A program made the translations under genes and the position numbers. Below the pieces are notes generated by a model. The model ran no database searches, was not told the DNA's origin, and saw only the letters and a program-made list of their open reading frames with translations. From assembly GCF_000512585.2 (NCBI RefSeq), contig NC_089247.1, forward strand, positions 1,054,001 through 1,118,000: DNA of 64,000 bases, in the 5' to 3' direction. Below are positions 10,178 to 19,944 of the stretch, piece after piece. The stretch is from Kwoniella bestiolae CBS 10118. Its lineage: Eukaryota > Basidiomycota > Tremellomycetes > Tremellales > Cryptococcaceae. Numbering within the stretch: the first letter of the stretch is position 1; the number at the start of each line of letters is the position of its first letter.

Positions 10178-11918
10178 TTACTCTCTCTTCGCTTCCCCGC
10201 TCTTCCTCTTCACCTCGAGTGGCGCAGTACTTCCAACCGCTTGTCCTTCCTTTTCCTCATTGAAAGATCTGGGAACAGAACCGTGATTGGATTTATCCCC
10301 TTCGTCCATGGCTAAAAGATCCTCGATACTGAGCTTGACAACTTCCCCTTCCTTCTTGTCGGCGGATTTGTCAGCTCCGGCGTTAGATTTCGGGTTGAGC
10401 GAGCTTGGTTCTGGCTTGGCTTCATGCTTGATATCATCGCTCATTTCTGCCTCCGGCTCAATAGGACCGACTTCACCTCTCGCAACCTCAGTAACGTCTT
10501 TTGCAGAGTCCTTCGTCGCTCCAATAGACTCATTGACTTGGGGATCACCTAATGGCCTGTCCTCTTTCGGTCCCTCCTTCTTCGCAGAATCTGCCATATC
10601 GTCCGTCTTGGTCTCCTTCTTCTCAACTTGCCTTTCCACCTGGCCCTTCTTTCCATCGTCACTCTCCTCATCATCAGACAAATCGAGCTCGATAGTCTTC
10701 CTACCGATCAGAGCCAGCTCATCCAACGGCGTTCCCGGAGGAAGTCTAACATCGTCGGAATCCGAACCGTCCGACCCATCTGATTCATCTTCAGACTCTG
10801 AATTAGATGCGTCAATCGAAGAGGACTGCTCTGAATCGTGGTCTGACCCATTTGCAGATTCCACTCCTTCTCCGTGCGAGGTACTTCCAGAGATAAGGGA
10901 TCGATCGGAGTTGGAAGAAATGCCCGTAATGGGATTTACAGCTCGTCCCTCTCCAACCGCAGGGGGAGGGAGGAACTCAGGTGTTCTGGATAAGGGTGGT
11001 GAGTCCATATTTCTCAGTTCTTCTCTTATAGCTTTGGCTCTAGCTGGGGAGATATCTGCTGGAGAAGATGTTGAGTCAGAATCGGAATTGGAGTTCCCGG
11101 TGGATTTTTCGTGCACACCTGTTGAAGGTGGTTCTGGCGATCCTTCGTCTTCGGATGAATCGTCCGAGGAAGGGGGAGGGGAATCTTTGGTAGCGAGGAT
11201 TGATCTTGGTCTGAGACGCTGCATTGTCAAGCGAGGTGAGCTCATGAGCGTCAAGCTCAGGATCGTCCAGATTCTAATAATGGTCACTGCCTCTGAAGTC
11301 CAGAAAAGATTGAACTTACCAAAGGCTCAGGCCTAACTTCATTTTCCCACCCATCATCTAACAATCCAATCATCCACCAAATTACCCAAGCAGCTTTTAA
11401 TCCCCACCAAAATGGGATCACAGCCAACAAGACCTCTTCCCCAAGGACGTTCTCGAGCATACAAGTGGTACCGTAAATGACCCAGTAATCCATCCATTTC
11501 CTCAATCTCTCTGTGCGTACGATGGTCTCCTTCTTCTTCAGTCCCGGAGTATTGGAAGTAACCTCAGCTTGAAGGAGGAACTGGAAGGTCTTGTAGGCGG
11601 GCGGTAGTAGACCAAGTGCGTTGGTGAGGCTGCTTGATAGGTCTGATGGATTGAGGAGCAGAACGGCGAGAAGGAAGGTTATTGAAGCTTTTGCGAGGAC
11701 TGATGGGGGGCGATCAAGGTGGTCGCTTAGCCATCTTAGGAAATCGCATCTCGAGAGTCTCTATAAGATCTGATTAGCACAGTAATATCTTCTCGGCAGC
11801 TCTTGGAGGGGGGGCCGTGACTCACCTCATCGTCAAGGAAGTCTGATAGACCCCTCAAGCTATTGATTGCTCTGTGAATTAAGGGGGAGTAAGTCTCTTT
11901 CGGGTATGTAGAGGGCAT
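10178..11918 (-). CDS. TB2/DP1/HVA22 (REEP/Yop1-type) ER-shaping protein with long acidic tail
   Basis: Exons 11918-11826, 11760-11320 and 11218-10178 join in phase (524 aa). Residues 31-178 hold the family core: ITFLLAVLLLNP, GLLPPAYKTFQFL, then RKWMDYWVIYGTTCMLENVL and FWWGLKAAWVIWWMIGLL. The Pro-x-x-Tyr-K and K/R-W-x-x-YW-V-[IV]-Y motifs fit TB2/DP1/HVA22. Family members use hairpins in the ER membrane to generate curvature. The remaining 347 residues are unusual for the family: they are Ser/Asp/Glu-rich and disordered, with acidic repeats (SSDDSSEDEGS, NSESEDESDGSDGSDSDD) and Lys/Glu-rich segments. The second intron (101 nt) uses AATGCAG as acceptor because nearer AGs lead to stops or the wrong frame. 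A fully open + strand frame across this tail is an antisense shadow. Confidence 0.8.
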
Positions 11919-12171
11919 CTCCGAAATAATCGTGGAAAGTGAGTGTATTGTCCAAATGTAGGGCTTGTTTGGTCTTGGTCTTATCCGTTATTCTGTGATG
12001 TGTTGGCTCTTAGCGGCCTAAAATCGTGCTAGGAATATGTAGATTCCCGCGGCAGAAAAGATTATGTATGTATTATAGAATACCGAAACCAATAGTGACT
12101 GAACGAGGATGATGAGTTATGCACTCCCAACAAAGGGTCTGACGTGTCAGTCTCTGACTGAACGTCTCCTT

Positions 12172-13012
12172 TCATCGCGACCTCCTTCGGATCAGTGTGG
12201 CACATCCTCTGATCCGCATCGATAAAGGGAAGAAATAGATTGGCAACATATCGAGAAAGGAGGTGGCACCAAAGGAGATCTTGTAGAATTCGCTACTGTA
12301 TCGCAAGCATTTGCGGACTAACGGTTGCATGATCGCGTGTCTAACATCCAGATACATATCACAGTAAGGTTCCTTGTCATCGACAAAGTCGTCCAGTATT
12401 GAGTTGATACCGACTGAAGGAGGTGACCTCGAGGAGTTATCAAGGCATTCATCGCCACCCACTTCGCTTACTCCAGCCTGATCGCTTCCTGCGAGACTCA
12501 TGTTTAGGCGCGACGATGGTATATGATGGAGCCACAGATACATTACTGTGGTACCAGCTTCTAGCTTTTTGTTCACCATGATCAATCAGGGCGCGTCGAG
12601 TGTCATCGGGTAGTTGGGACTCATCATAGAGTGTATCCACGACCATTGGAATGTCAATTTTATACAGGAATTTTTCAATTCCTTCTGCGGTTTGATCGGT
12701 CCCAACGTTGTATATCGCCTCTCGATCAGGTAAGTTGACAGATGATTTTTTTTGGGTACACTCAGAAGGGCTGAGTGTAATAATCAGCTGGCTTGCGCTG
12801 GTCAGGCCTGATCTGATGTATGCCGTGTTCGCGGACGCGTCTGCAGGGAATCTCCCAATGTTATCGCGATGATCGGTGTTGTCACTATGGTTGACCCCTG
12901 AATGATAAGAGTCTTGAGATATATATTCAATTCGAGGATCGACGGTACAATCGGAACGATGATACCAACCAGGGGATCCTTGGCATACGTGGCAATCCTG
13001 GTTGTCGGCCAT
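12172..13012 (-). CDS. Orphan protein, two exons
   Basis: Two overlapping minus-strand frames connect if an intron at 12576-12489 is removed (donor G|GTGAAC, acceptor CTCGCAG). This gives 250 aa. The N-terminus has CHVCQGSPGWYHRSDC, which could be a small Cys motif. The centre has an acidic helix (IDIPMVVDTLYDESQLPDDT) and the C-terminal exon has SILDDFVDDKEPYCDMYLDV. I do not recognise any family. It lies at the left end of a run of unrecognised genes. The GTGAAC donor is weak, so the exon junction is uncertain. The first exon alone could instead read on to 12449. Confidence 0.4.
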
Positions 13013-13811
13013 TGTAGGGCTGTAGTTGAGAGAACCGCCAAAATGAATTCAGTCAAAGCTTTGTTCACTGTACTGGATGAGTTATTCTCTTCGCATAGAT
13101 GCGAATGCAGAATCGGTTGAGATAGCGATTCTCTATCTTTAAGCCTTCACAGAGCGGTCATTTTTTGACACAGTGTGGGAGGTTTAGGGAAACCTTTGAG
13201 GTACTGCAAACGAGGCACAAACCTTTCTCATTGCTCAAGGGATGTCAAAGGATCCTTCGGGGTGTTGCGCATTTTCACCTGTCTAACATTTTCACTGTCC
13301 TCCCTCCGTTGGACATCGTTGACGTCACCTCGCCGTTTTACTTTACGTAGTTCGGTACCAGGCGATCGTTTCATGATCGCCATAGATGAGTATGTGGATG
13401 ACGGACTCACAAGGGATTGCACCAGTGATGTAAAATCGAGGATAGACATGACGGACTGGGAAGCCCCGCACCATCAACAAAGCGGTATAACTTATGCAAT
13501 AATCACTGTCCAATGCAGGGTATCACTCGTGATTTCATCCTTCGAAGTCCAAAGTATTATCCTAAAACTGACGACGATGGTTTTACGGTGCGCTGAATGG
13601 GCTGGATGGATGGACGTTCTTGCCTAGCATACTTAAAGCCGTTCTTGGTGTTTGCAAGCCAGGACTAGCAGCGATAGATACAGTAGAACACCTTCTGAAA
13701 GATCAACCATCGTTGAATGAGGGCGATGCCGCTGAGAGGATTCAAACAAAGATTTACAAGATTCAAGGACGCATTCAGTAGATTTGCCGTCAACATATAC
13801 CCCCCTTGTTC
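13013..13811. other. Ambiguous region between orphan genes
   Basis: Both strands carry 60-150 aa ORFs. The longest (+, 13175-13627) has no features. A minus-strand stretch at 13633-13818 is open and ends VLLYLSLLVLACKHQERL, which could be a membrane-segment exon. No model joins it convincingly, so I do not call a gene here. Confidence 0.3.
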
Positions 13812-13959
13812 TCACCAAAAGATCAGATGGGCATACATACGCTTCACGAGATCAGCCTTCGGATAGCAGTCGTTCAGTAACACCGACAAGAGCGATTGGC
13901 CAAGTAAATGCATGACAAGGATGACTGAAGTCACATGAGCAACTGTATTGTCCAGAAGG
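13812..13959 (-). other. Candidate membrane-anchor exon
   Basis: After an excellent acceptor (CTTTTTTTAG) the minus strand encodes LLDNTVAHVTSVILVMHLLG and then QSLLSVLLNDCYPKADLV, ending at a TGA at 13812-13814. The first part is a plausible transmembrane helix. It can be reached in phase by two routes. One is donor GTATGC at 14056 inside the orphan gene immediately upstream, which skips that gene's stop. The other is a mini-exon starting at ATG 14050 with donor GTACAG at 13997. The mini-exon ATG overlaps the upstream stop (ATGA). Which is used cannot be told from sequence. Confidence 0.4.
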
Positions 13960-14046
13960 CTAAAAAAAGCACAGTCTTATATGAATTTGATCTGTACCTG
14001 CGAAACACCCATTCCCGTGATTGCAAAGACCGTCTATCACACTGGT

Positions 14047-14859
14047 TCATGCATACCAATCTTGATTATACCCCCTTCTGGGTGTATCATCATATTCGAT
14101 AAAAGGCTGGCTCCAGGTGGCTGAGGGGGTCTGCGGAGCAGAAAAGCCATTTGAGAAAGACTGAGCTTGTGGGTAATGAGCCGAGACTGGCCTAGGAATA
14201 GGGTAAGTCTGGGTTCGGGACATCAGTCGGTCCCCGGAAATGGTGTTGACAGTACGGATGTCTCCCCTAACATCGGTGAACGAGGAGGTTTCGATCTTCA
14301 CGCTGGCTGACTGTGTTCGTGCTCTTGATGGTGATGAAGTCGATGTATATATACGTCTTTCAGGCAGAGGGGACTCATCATCTTCCCCGGAGCAGCATGG
14401 GTAACGGTCGTCATAGTCAAGAAAACAATGACTACTGTCGTAGGTAAGACTTGATCTCTCGACGGTGGGGCTGGGAGATCCTCTAAAATCGGGCTCGGCT
14501 GGCTGCCTGGACGTTGGTTGGCGACATCGATTGGTATCTGTTCCTCCCTCGAAGCTGTCTGGACTATGATGAGGATCCTGAGAGTTGGGCTGCCCTTTAT
14601 CATATGATGGTATATGAATGCCTTTCGAGTACAAAGCTAACTCAAGCTGAGCAAGCCGATCATCCAGACTCTGACCATCTTCATCTAGTCCATGTTTGTA
14701 CTTTCCACGATAATAGCGAGCGAAGTCTTGCATTAGCTTGCTCGCATTAACGTTTGGTCTTAGTCCCTGTGTGGCATAGGCCGCCTGGGTGAAACCATCA
14801 GAAGATGGACATCTATGACTACGATAAGGGTAATGGGGAGGAGAACTTCGAAAGGGCAT
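14047..14859 (-). CDS. Orphan Ser/Pro/Tyr-rich protein
   Basis: A single open frame of 270 codons runs from ATG 14859 to TGA 14047. A central segment, KLMQDFARYYRGKYKHGLDE followed by DGQSLDDRLAQLELAL, looks helical. The flanks are disordered and rich in Ser, Pro, Arg, Asp and Tyr (SPSPTVERSS, SRARTQSASVK, QTYPIPRPVSAHYPQAQSFS). No family was recognised. The short [KE]-x-D-[EP]-[DN]-G-[QK]-S-L motif also occurs in the orphan ORF at 16983-16591, hinting at a small local family. An alternative donor at 14056 (TTG|GTATGC) would remove the last three codons and the stop, and add a membrane-spanning tail of about 49 residues from 13959-13812 (316 aa). Confidence 0.5.
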   Translation of the reverse strand: MPFRSSPPHYPYRSHRCPSSDGFTQAAYATQGLRPNVNASKLMQDFARYYRGKYKHGLDEDGQSLDDRLAQLELALYSKGIHIPSYDKGQPNSQDPHHSPDSFEGGTDTNRCRQPTSRQPAEPDFRGSPSPTVERSSLTYDSSHCFLDYDDRYPCCSGEDDESPLPERRIYTSTSSPSRARTQSASVKIETSSFTDVRGDIRTVNTISGDRLMSRTQTYPIPRPVSAHYPQAQSFSNGFSAPQTPSATWSQPFIEYDDTPRRGYNQDWYA

Positions 14860-14932
14860 GGCTTAAGGCTCATGCAGGTGGTCATCTATAAGTGGTTGAA
14901 GGAGAAGATCTTCAAATCCATTCTTCTTATAT

Positions 14933-15925
14933 GTGCAGTTCCATAGTGAAAAAGGTACGGCAAACACGATCCGTCAAGAAGAAGCTATTACAAATCACAG
15001 TGGCCTGAATGACGAGAACGAAAGGATGGTAAGAATCATGTCAAGAATGTCACATCTTAACATTGGATCCCTTCTGCTGAGGAAACACTTGTGCACGTCA
15101 GGAGTAGAAGGGAGCGGCAATGCCGAAAACTCGGGCTCGTATGACATGGCTTAGGTCATGTTGTTTGATAGGAACTACCTAGTCAACCTCTTTGTGCTCT
15201 TATCTTCAGGTTTTCAATTGTGGACTTCACTCGTAATCTTTACTCGAGGCTGGATCTCGAGGAGTTTATCGCTCTGCATCTTCCAGACTTCTCGAAAGGA
15301 GCTGAGCATTATGTCACAGCGCATCATTGTGAGATGGATTACATAGTCAAGTGTCCCCTTTGACTTGACCACGGATTGTCTGGAACTGATGTCAGATCAC
15401 AGCAATGAGTACAGTTTCGACACCATAGAGAGCGCTGCGGCTCTCGGGGCAGGAGTTATCCAGCGGAACGTATCAACATATACAGTGTCAAGTGGAGGAG
15501 GAAGCAGACACCTTCTCGATCCAGATTTGGGAAAGGTCACTCTACGCTGTACCCCATTTTTCCTCACTGAATGGGCGAGTGAGACTTGAGTGATCGCATA
15601 AATCCTGGAAGCAAGTCAACGGTGTATGCTCGCCCTTCCCGGAACTAACAATGTCTTTAGTGCTCAGACAGCATGTGAGGGTGAATACCGATTCGGAATG
15701 GGCACGCCTCTTACCCTTCATAAGTGATAAGGGCATACAGCAGCTTCCTCATGCGGAGCTCATGAATCAGGAGGTCCTAAAAGGTATGAGATACGAAAGC
15801 ACCCTTTCCGCCACACAATCTCTGACCCATCCATCGCAGTCGAGGGGGCCAGAGGTCGACTTTCACGGGTTTGCTTCGAATTTGAGTGGCCGTACCGGAA
15901 AGGATTTCTTGTCCATCAACCATAG
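14933..15925 (+). CDS. Orphan five-exon gene
   Basis: Five exons join in phase: 14933-15138, 15210-15350, 15403-15578, 15661-15783 and 15840-15925 (243 aa). Introns are 52-82 nt with usable signals (GTATGA...ATCTTCAG, GTGTCC...ATCACAG, GTGAGA...TCTTTAG, GTATGA...CATCGCAG). Readable segments include FSIVDFTRNLYSRLDLEEFI, FSKGAEHYVTAHHCEMDYIV, GGGSRHLLDPDLGKVTLRCT and MLRQHVRVNTDSEWARLLPF. I do not recognise a family. Four consecutive phase-consistent joins argue for a real gene, but the 5' end is uncertain: the start lies only 73 nt from the divergent neighbour's ATG, and ATG 15026 is an alternative. Confidence 0.45.
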
Positions 15926-16188
15926 CTTTGTTCATGTGAATGATGTGTCGCAAAGTGGCGGCTACATATGTCAGAAAGCTTGATCTCTGCGTGCCAACAT
16001 ACAGTATAGTTCGTGACCGTATAGCCAAGAGGAACGGATTACAACTTAATTCTGTACCTGTAATCATATTCATCACATAATCATATATGAGGTATGAGCT
16101 GTCGCTAATGTGTGATACGAGCATGTAATCCCATCTGTCCTATGTTGACCTAAAAGAAGGGCTCAAAACTTATCCATCTTCGTAAGAC

Positions 16189-16983
16189 CTATTTCTTCTT
16201 GATCCACCCTCTCGCATCTCCAGTCCATTTCCCATTCGCAACTTTAGATGTAGGTCTAGAGTAGCCGAGATGACTTTTACGGAACCTCGACCTCTGAAAG
16301 AACATTGTAAGGATCTCAGTGACAACGTCCTTAACGAGTCTTTCAACTGTGGCAGTAAAGGAACTCCTAGGGCGAGACATTTCTTTCGGTCTTGGTTGAT
16401 GTTTTGGTCTGGTTGTGTATTCCGAATTCGACCTCGTAGATCTTCTTGGATACTTTGTGAAATCTCGGTCATCCTCCTCCTCACAAGCTTCATACGATGT
16501 AGTAAAGGAAGGCTGCGAGCGATGATGGTTTTTTCCTCTATGCGTCCTGCTTCTTCTGGGAGGTGTGCGTTGGTGTGATCTGTTTTCGTACTAGGATTCG
16601 TAGCCTTGAGATTGACTCATCTCCCTTGCCCTCCCAGATTTAAGCCATTCTGGCAGACTGGCGATCAGCCGATCCCTTGTCAATCGATCTGGGGTCTCGT
16701 AAGTATCGTCAAGCCAAGTTTCGAACTCATCTTGGATTTCGCTCAAAGACTTTCCGTTAGGATCCACCTCTCCTCGCCTGTTGTACCGCAGGTCCGTTGA
16801 CGAAGATGCCGGGGGAGGTCTGAAGCTACCTGCTGACCTTGGAGGTTCATAACCCTCCCCAGGTGCTCTAGTTTCTGTGTAAAATCTTGATTGCCGGTCC
16901 GTGTTCGCACTGTATGTGTATCTTGGTTCATTGGTTTGATAATACTCATATCTGTGCCCGAATCCGTAGCCTGGATAACTCAT
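16189..16983 (-). CDS. Orphan ORF with an in-frame TAG
   Basis: From ATG 16983 the frame is open for 130 codons, meets TAG at 16593-16591, then stays open in the same frame for 133 more codons to TAG 16191-16189. The first half is Tyr/Arg/Pro-rich (YPGYGFGHRYEYYQTNEPRY) and then helical (SLSEIQDEFETWLDDTYETP, LTRDRLIASLPEWLKSG). The second half is basic (RTPPRRSRTHRGKN) with a helix (ATVERLVKDVVTEILTMFFQ) and ends in GWIKKK. The TAG could be a nonsense mutation, a programmed stop, or part of a very short intron. A 37-nt intron (donor GTCAAT, acceptor AAACAG) would instead shift into another long frame ending at 16170. Only the first 130 codons are secure. Confidence 0.4.
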
Positions 16984-17507
16984 GTTGTCCGGTATAGTAG
17001 TCCAACTGATCAGACTCTTCTTGTTTACGATTTATCGCCAGTAAGGTATGGATTGTTATAGTTGTAAAATAGAGCACATAGAAAGTCCAAAGATGATTTG
17101 GGTCAATGTCACCATACGAGTTTCAGTCGGCTTTCAGCAAACCTCTTGTGGAGCAAACTTGGGGAGCCCAGTATCTCAGCGCTGTGACCTCCTTTCTAGA
17201 TTACAAAGACTTTTCTGCATGAGTAAGAAAGGAGGCTCACTCAGAAGTGTGCTACGACCTATCTGAGTAAATGACGAAATACAGAAGAAAGGATCCTCTC
17301 ACTTTTCCCAGGATAGACAGATAAGAAACGCATGTTTATCCCTGACAGGACTGTAGCAATTCCGATTAGTCATGCGCGCCACCTCGCCGGCCCTCACACG
17401 TCATCAACTGTGAGTGAAGGATGATCTGGAGATACTGGATATGTAGTAAATGAACTATGCGTATAGCACAGTATTCTATGTCTAATGACTCTTTCCTTTC
17501 CACTGAA
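16984..17507. other. Gene-free spacer
   Basis: This stretch is upstream of the interrupted orphan and downstream of the GT32 gene. A single 72-aa + strand ORF at 17048 has no supporting features. Confidence 0.5.
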
Positions 17508-19603
17508 TTATCCATTCCAGCCGTCAGCCTGAGTAGCCATATCTGAGGAAGTTAAAATACCCACGATACCTGTCAAGCCATGATACGACACCTTCTTCCC
17601 ACCGTTCTGCCAACTCTCCCAGCCTGATCCGAAAATCCACGGGTCTTTCTTCCCAGCCAAGCTGGAGCCTAGCGAATCAACATGGGAGATCAATCGGGCT
17701 ATAGCCTTGTCTGGCGCATGCCATGCTTCCTCTTGCAGGATCCTATGTTTGCAGATAGTGAGCTAATGGTTCAATCGGAAGCCATGGAGAAGGAGGCAAA
17801 ACTGACAATACGTCGCCTACTCTCACTGGACCACGTAATGCCCGTAGATCGCTGGGAGTGATACCGTACTGCACGAGAAGATAACGCAGGACCGCGTCGG
17901 TGCTGTCACATGGAGGTGAGCTTTATCAGTTGGGATGTCAGGATATTAACTTACAAGGGCCCAGGACCGGTAAGCTCAAGCTGTAATTCATCTTGATCAA
18001 TCAGCATGCGATGTCGCATAAAGCGTAAGGAAGCTTGTACGTACCGGACCTAGCTCATTAGCCTTGCCACTTTCGACCATGCCAGCAATTGTAGCGATCG
18101 TATCCAGCATGATAGGATGAAATGGTTTTGACTATGCTCAAGAGCGTCAGTGGCGACATCTCCGCATCAAACATTCTGACAGATAGTATCTGTAATGAAG
18201 AGACGAGGAGCACTTGCAATCAATTGATTCTGAACCATCTGCAAGCCCCTCGGGAAGCCACGATCTGGCCAACTCCTCCTGAATCTCCACCATGTCCATT
18301 GTCTCCACATGCTCAGTGTCCTTCCTATCATACTATCCCATTCTATGGCTACTATGATCGATATTTCAGGATTCAGTATGGTCGTGGGTATCTGATCGTC
18401 AGGGTGTACGGGTGCTCGCTTGGAATGTGCATAGTATGGTGGTTGATATATGCGCGCATTGTCTTCTGGGTCTGTGGAGTTGTGCTGACTATGTCCGATC
18501 TCCAGGGATGACTGTCGCTCGAATAGGTTGGGATTTGCAGAGGATGGCGAGGAAGTTTGTTTGATGAGCTTTGGTAGAGCCTCGATGTCGGGATGGACTA
18601 TTGATGGAGCATTTAATCCCCACAAGTAAGGATGTGATATCGGCTACGATGCACATATTAGCCATGTGAAGAATGAGGCAGCGCCAAAACGACTCTTACC
18701 ATAGTATCAGAATCCGAATAAATGTCACCTTTGACAAGCATCGACATGTATCTATGGGAGATCAGCAACCTTCGTTTTCTACATGTGAGCTTGTTAAACA
18801 GGTGGGAAACCATACCTGAAGAGATCCGCTCTCAAAACACCTCTATCGAATTTACCCCATAACTTCTGCCATTTACCTTCACCCACTACCCCCCTCGATA
18901 CTTCTTCGGAAGTCCATTGTGACATCAGCCGATCTAGACCATCATCATCCATCACTACCACTTCCCAGTCTCCTCCCTTTTTGGCAGGTTCCAACCATTC
19001 TATGTCCTCCTTGTAGCCCATCTCTTTCAGGAGCGTCCTAGATAAAGGTAGAGGTAAAAGCTTCTTCCATAATTCAAATCCCTCTTCTACTCCCTCTATC
19101 CCTCTGGGATGTGTCGACCAAATTTTCCTCGGTAGCTCATCAGGTCTACTGTGTGAAGGCGATTTCTTCATCAAATCATCCAAAGCATTCCTAGCACCGG
19201 TGTGTACCTCCGCAGGAGCAGTTGAGAAATACCCATCGACGAACCCTCTCAGCCGCTCTATGTAGATTGATAGGTCCGGATCGAAATTATGCGTCCCATC
19301 GGGAAGTAGTATTGGAGCGCGTAGCTTTTTTGCCGTAGCACTCGGGTCAAATGCCTTATCCTCTAGTACACCCAGTCTCGCCTGATCGTACACTTCCAAC
19401 AGCTCTGGTAGCGATGCATGAGAGACGGTATCGTATATTTGTGGATCGGAGAGGAGTAAGGGACGTTTGGAAGTACCGAGTGGGAATGCTAGGTATCCCA
19501 CTAGAATGAAAATGACCAGAAGGATCTTGGCGGGTGAGGTGCTGCGCTGAGTACGTGTGGGTAGGCGGGTGAGGAGGGAGTTGCGAGGGAGGAGACCAAG
19601 CAT
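17508..19603 (-). CDS. GT32 glycosyltransferase, OCH1-like (alpha-1,6-mannosyltransferase type)
   Basis: Seven exons join in phase: 19603-18816, 18751-18700, 18643-18173, 18131-18045, 17980-17955, 17902-17807 and 17742-17508 (584 aa). A short basic cytosolic tail precedes a TM anchor (AKILLVIFILVGYLAFPLGT), giving a type II Golgi topology. The catalytic hallmark is split by an intron: RADLFRY, then MLVKGDIYSDSDTM with the DXD (DSD) that binds Mn and the nucleotide sugar. Later motifs fit the family: PEISIIVAIEWDS, FHPIMLDTIATIAG and LTGPGPFTDAVLRYLL then VGDVLIL. Family members add mannose to N-glycan cores; the exact donor and acceptor are not deducible here. The fifth exon is only 26 nt and the intron before exon 4 is only 41 nt. 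Confidence 0.85.
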
Positions 19604-19944
19604 TGTGATGAGAATGTGGATATCGATTCATGACCAAGATCAGATCAGCATCGATAAAAGGGGAGTGGGTGATCATTCTGATCTACAACGTCGTGTCGCT
19701 GTGCTCTCACAGCGTACAACAAGAGGACAAAAGGACAAAGGACGTCATCAAGACGAACCGTGCATTTTACAAAAAAAAAAGCATAGCATAGCTTTAGCAG
19801 CAGTCAATCTGAAACAGAACCAAACAAGTGGCCCTGAAACAGCAGTCATTATAGTAGTATCTTCCCTGAAGCTTGGCGATGGAACTCTTGCGAGTAAGTT
19901 AAGTTACATGCATGTTATACTAATTTTACTTTTACCTATCCATT
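19604..19944. other. Spacer between two minus-strand glycan genes
   Basis: This stretch lies upstream of the GT32 gene and downstream of the GH5 gene. It has an A10 run at about 19771 and an AGCATAGCATAGC short repeat. There is no gene. Confidence 0.5.

Noticed and set aside
10287..11336. 349-aa + strand ORF across the TB2/DP1 gene
   Set aside because: It is the antisense of the acidic Ser-rich tail. Reverse complements of GAN/TCN/AGN codons rarely give stops, and its own composition (Ser/Phe/Leu) shows no domain.
16588..16593. Known stop-codon readthrough context at the in-frame TAG
   Set aside because: The context is TCC-TAG-TAC, which matches neither UGA-CUA nor UAG-CAR-YYA, so readthrough is not favoured by sequence.
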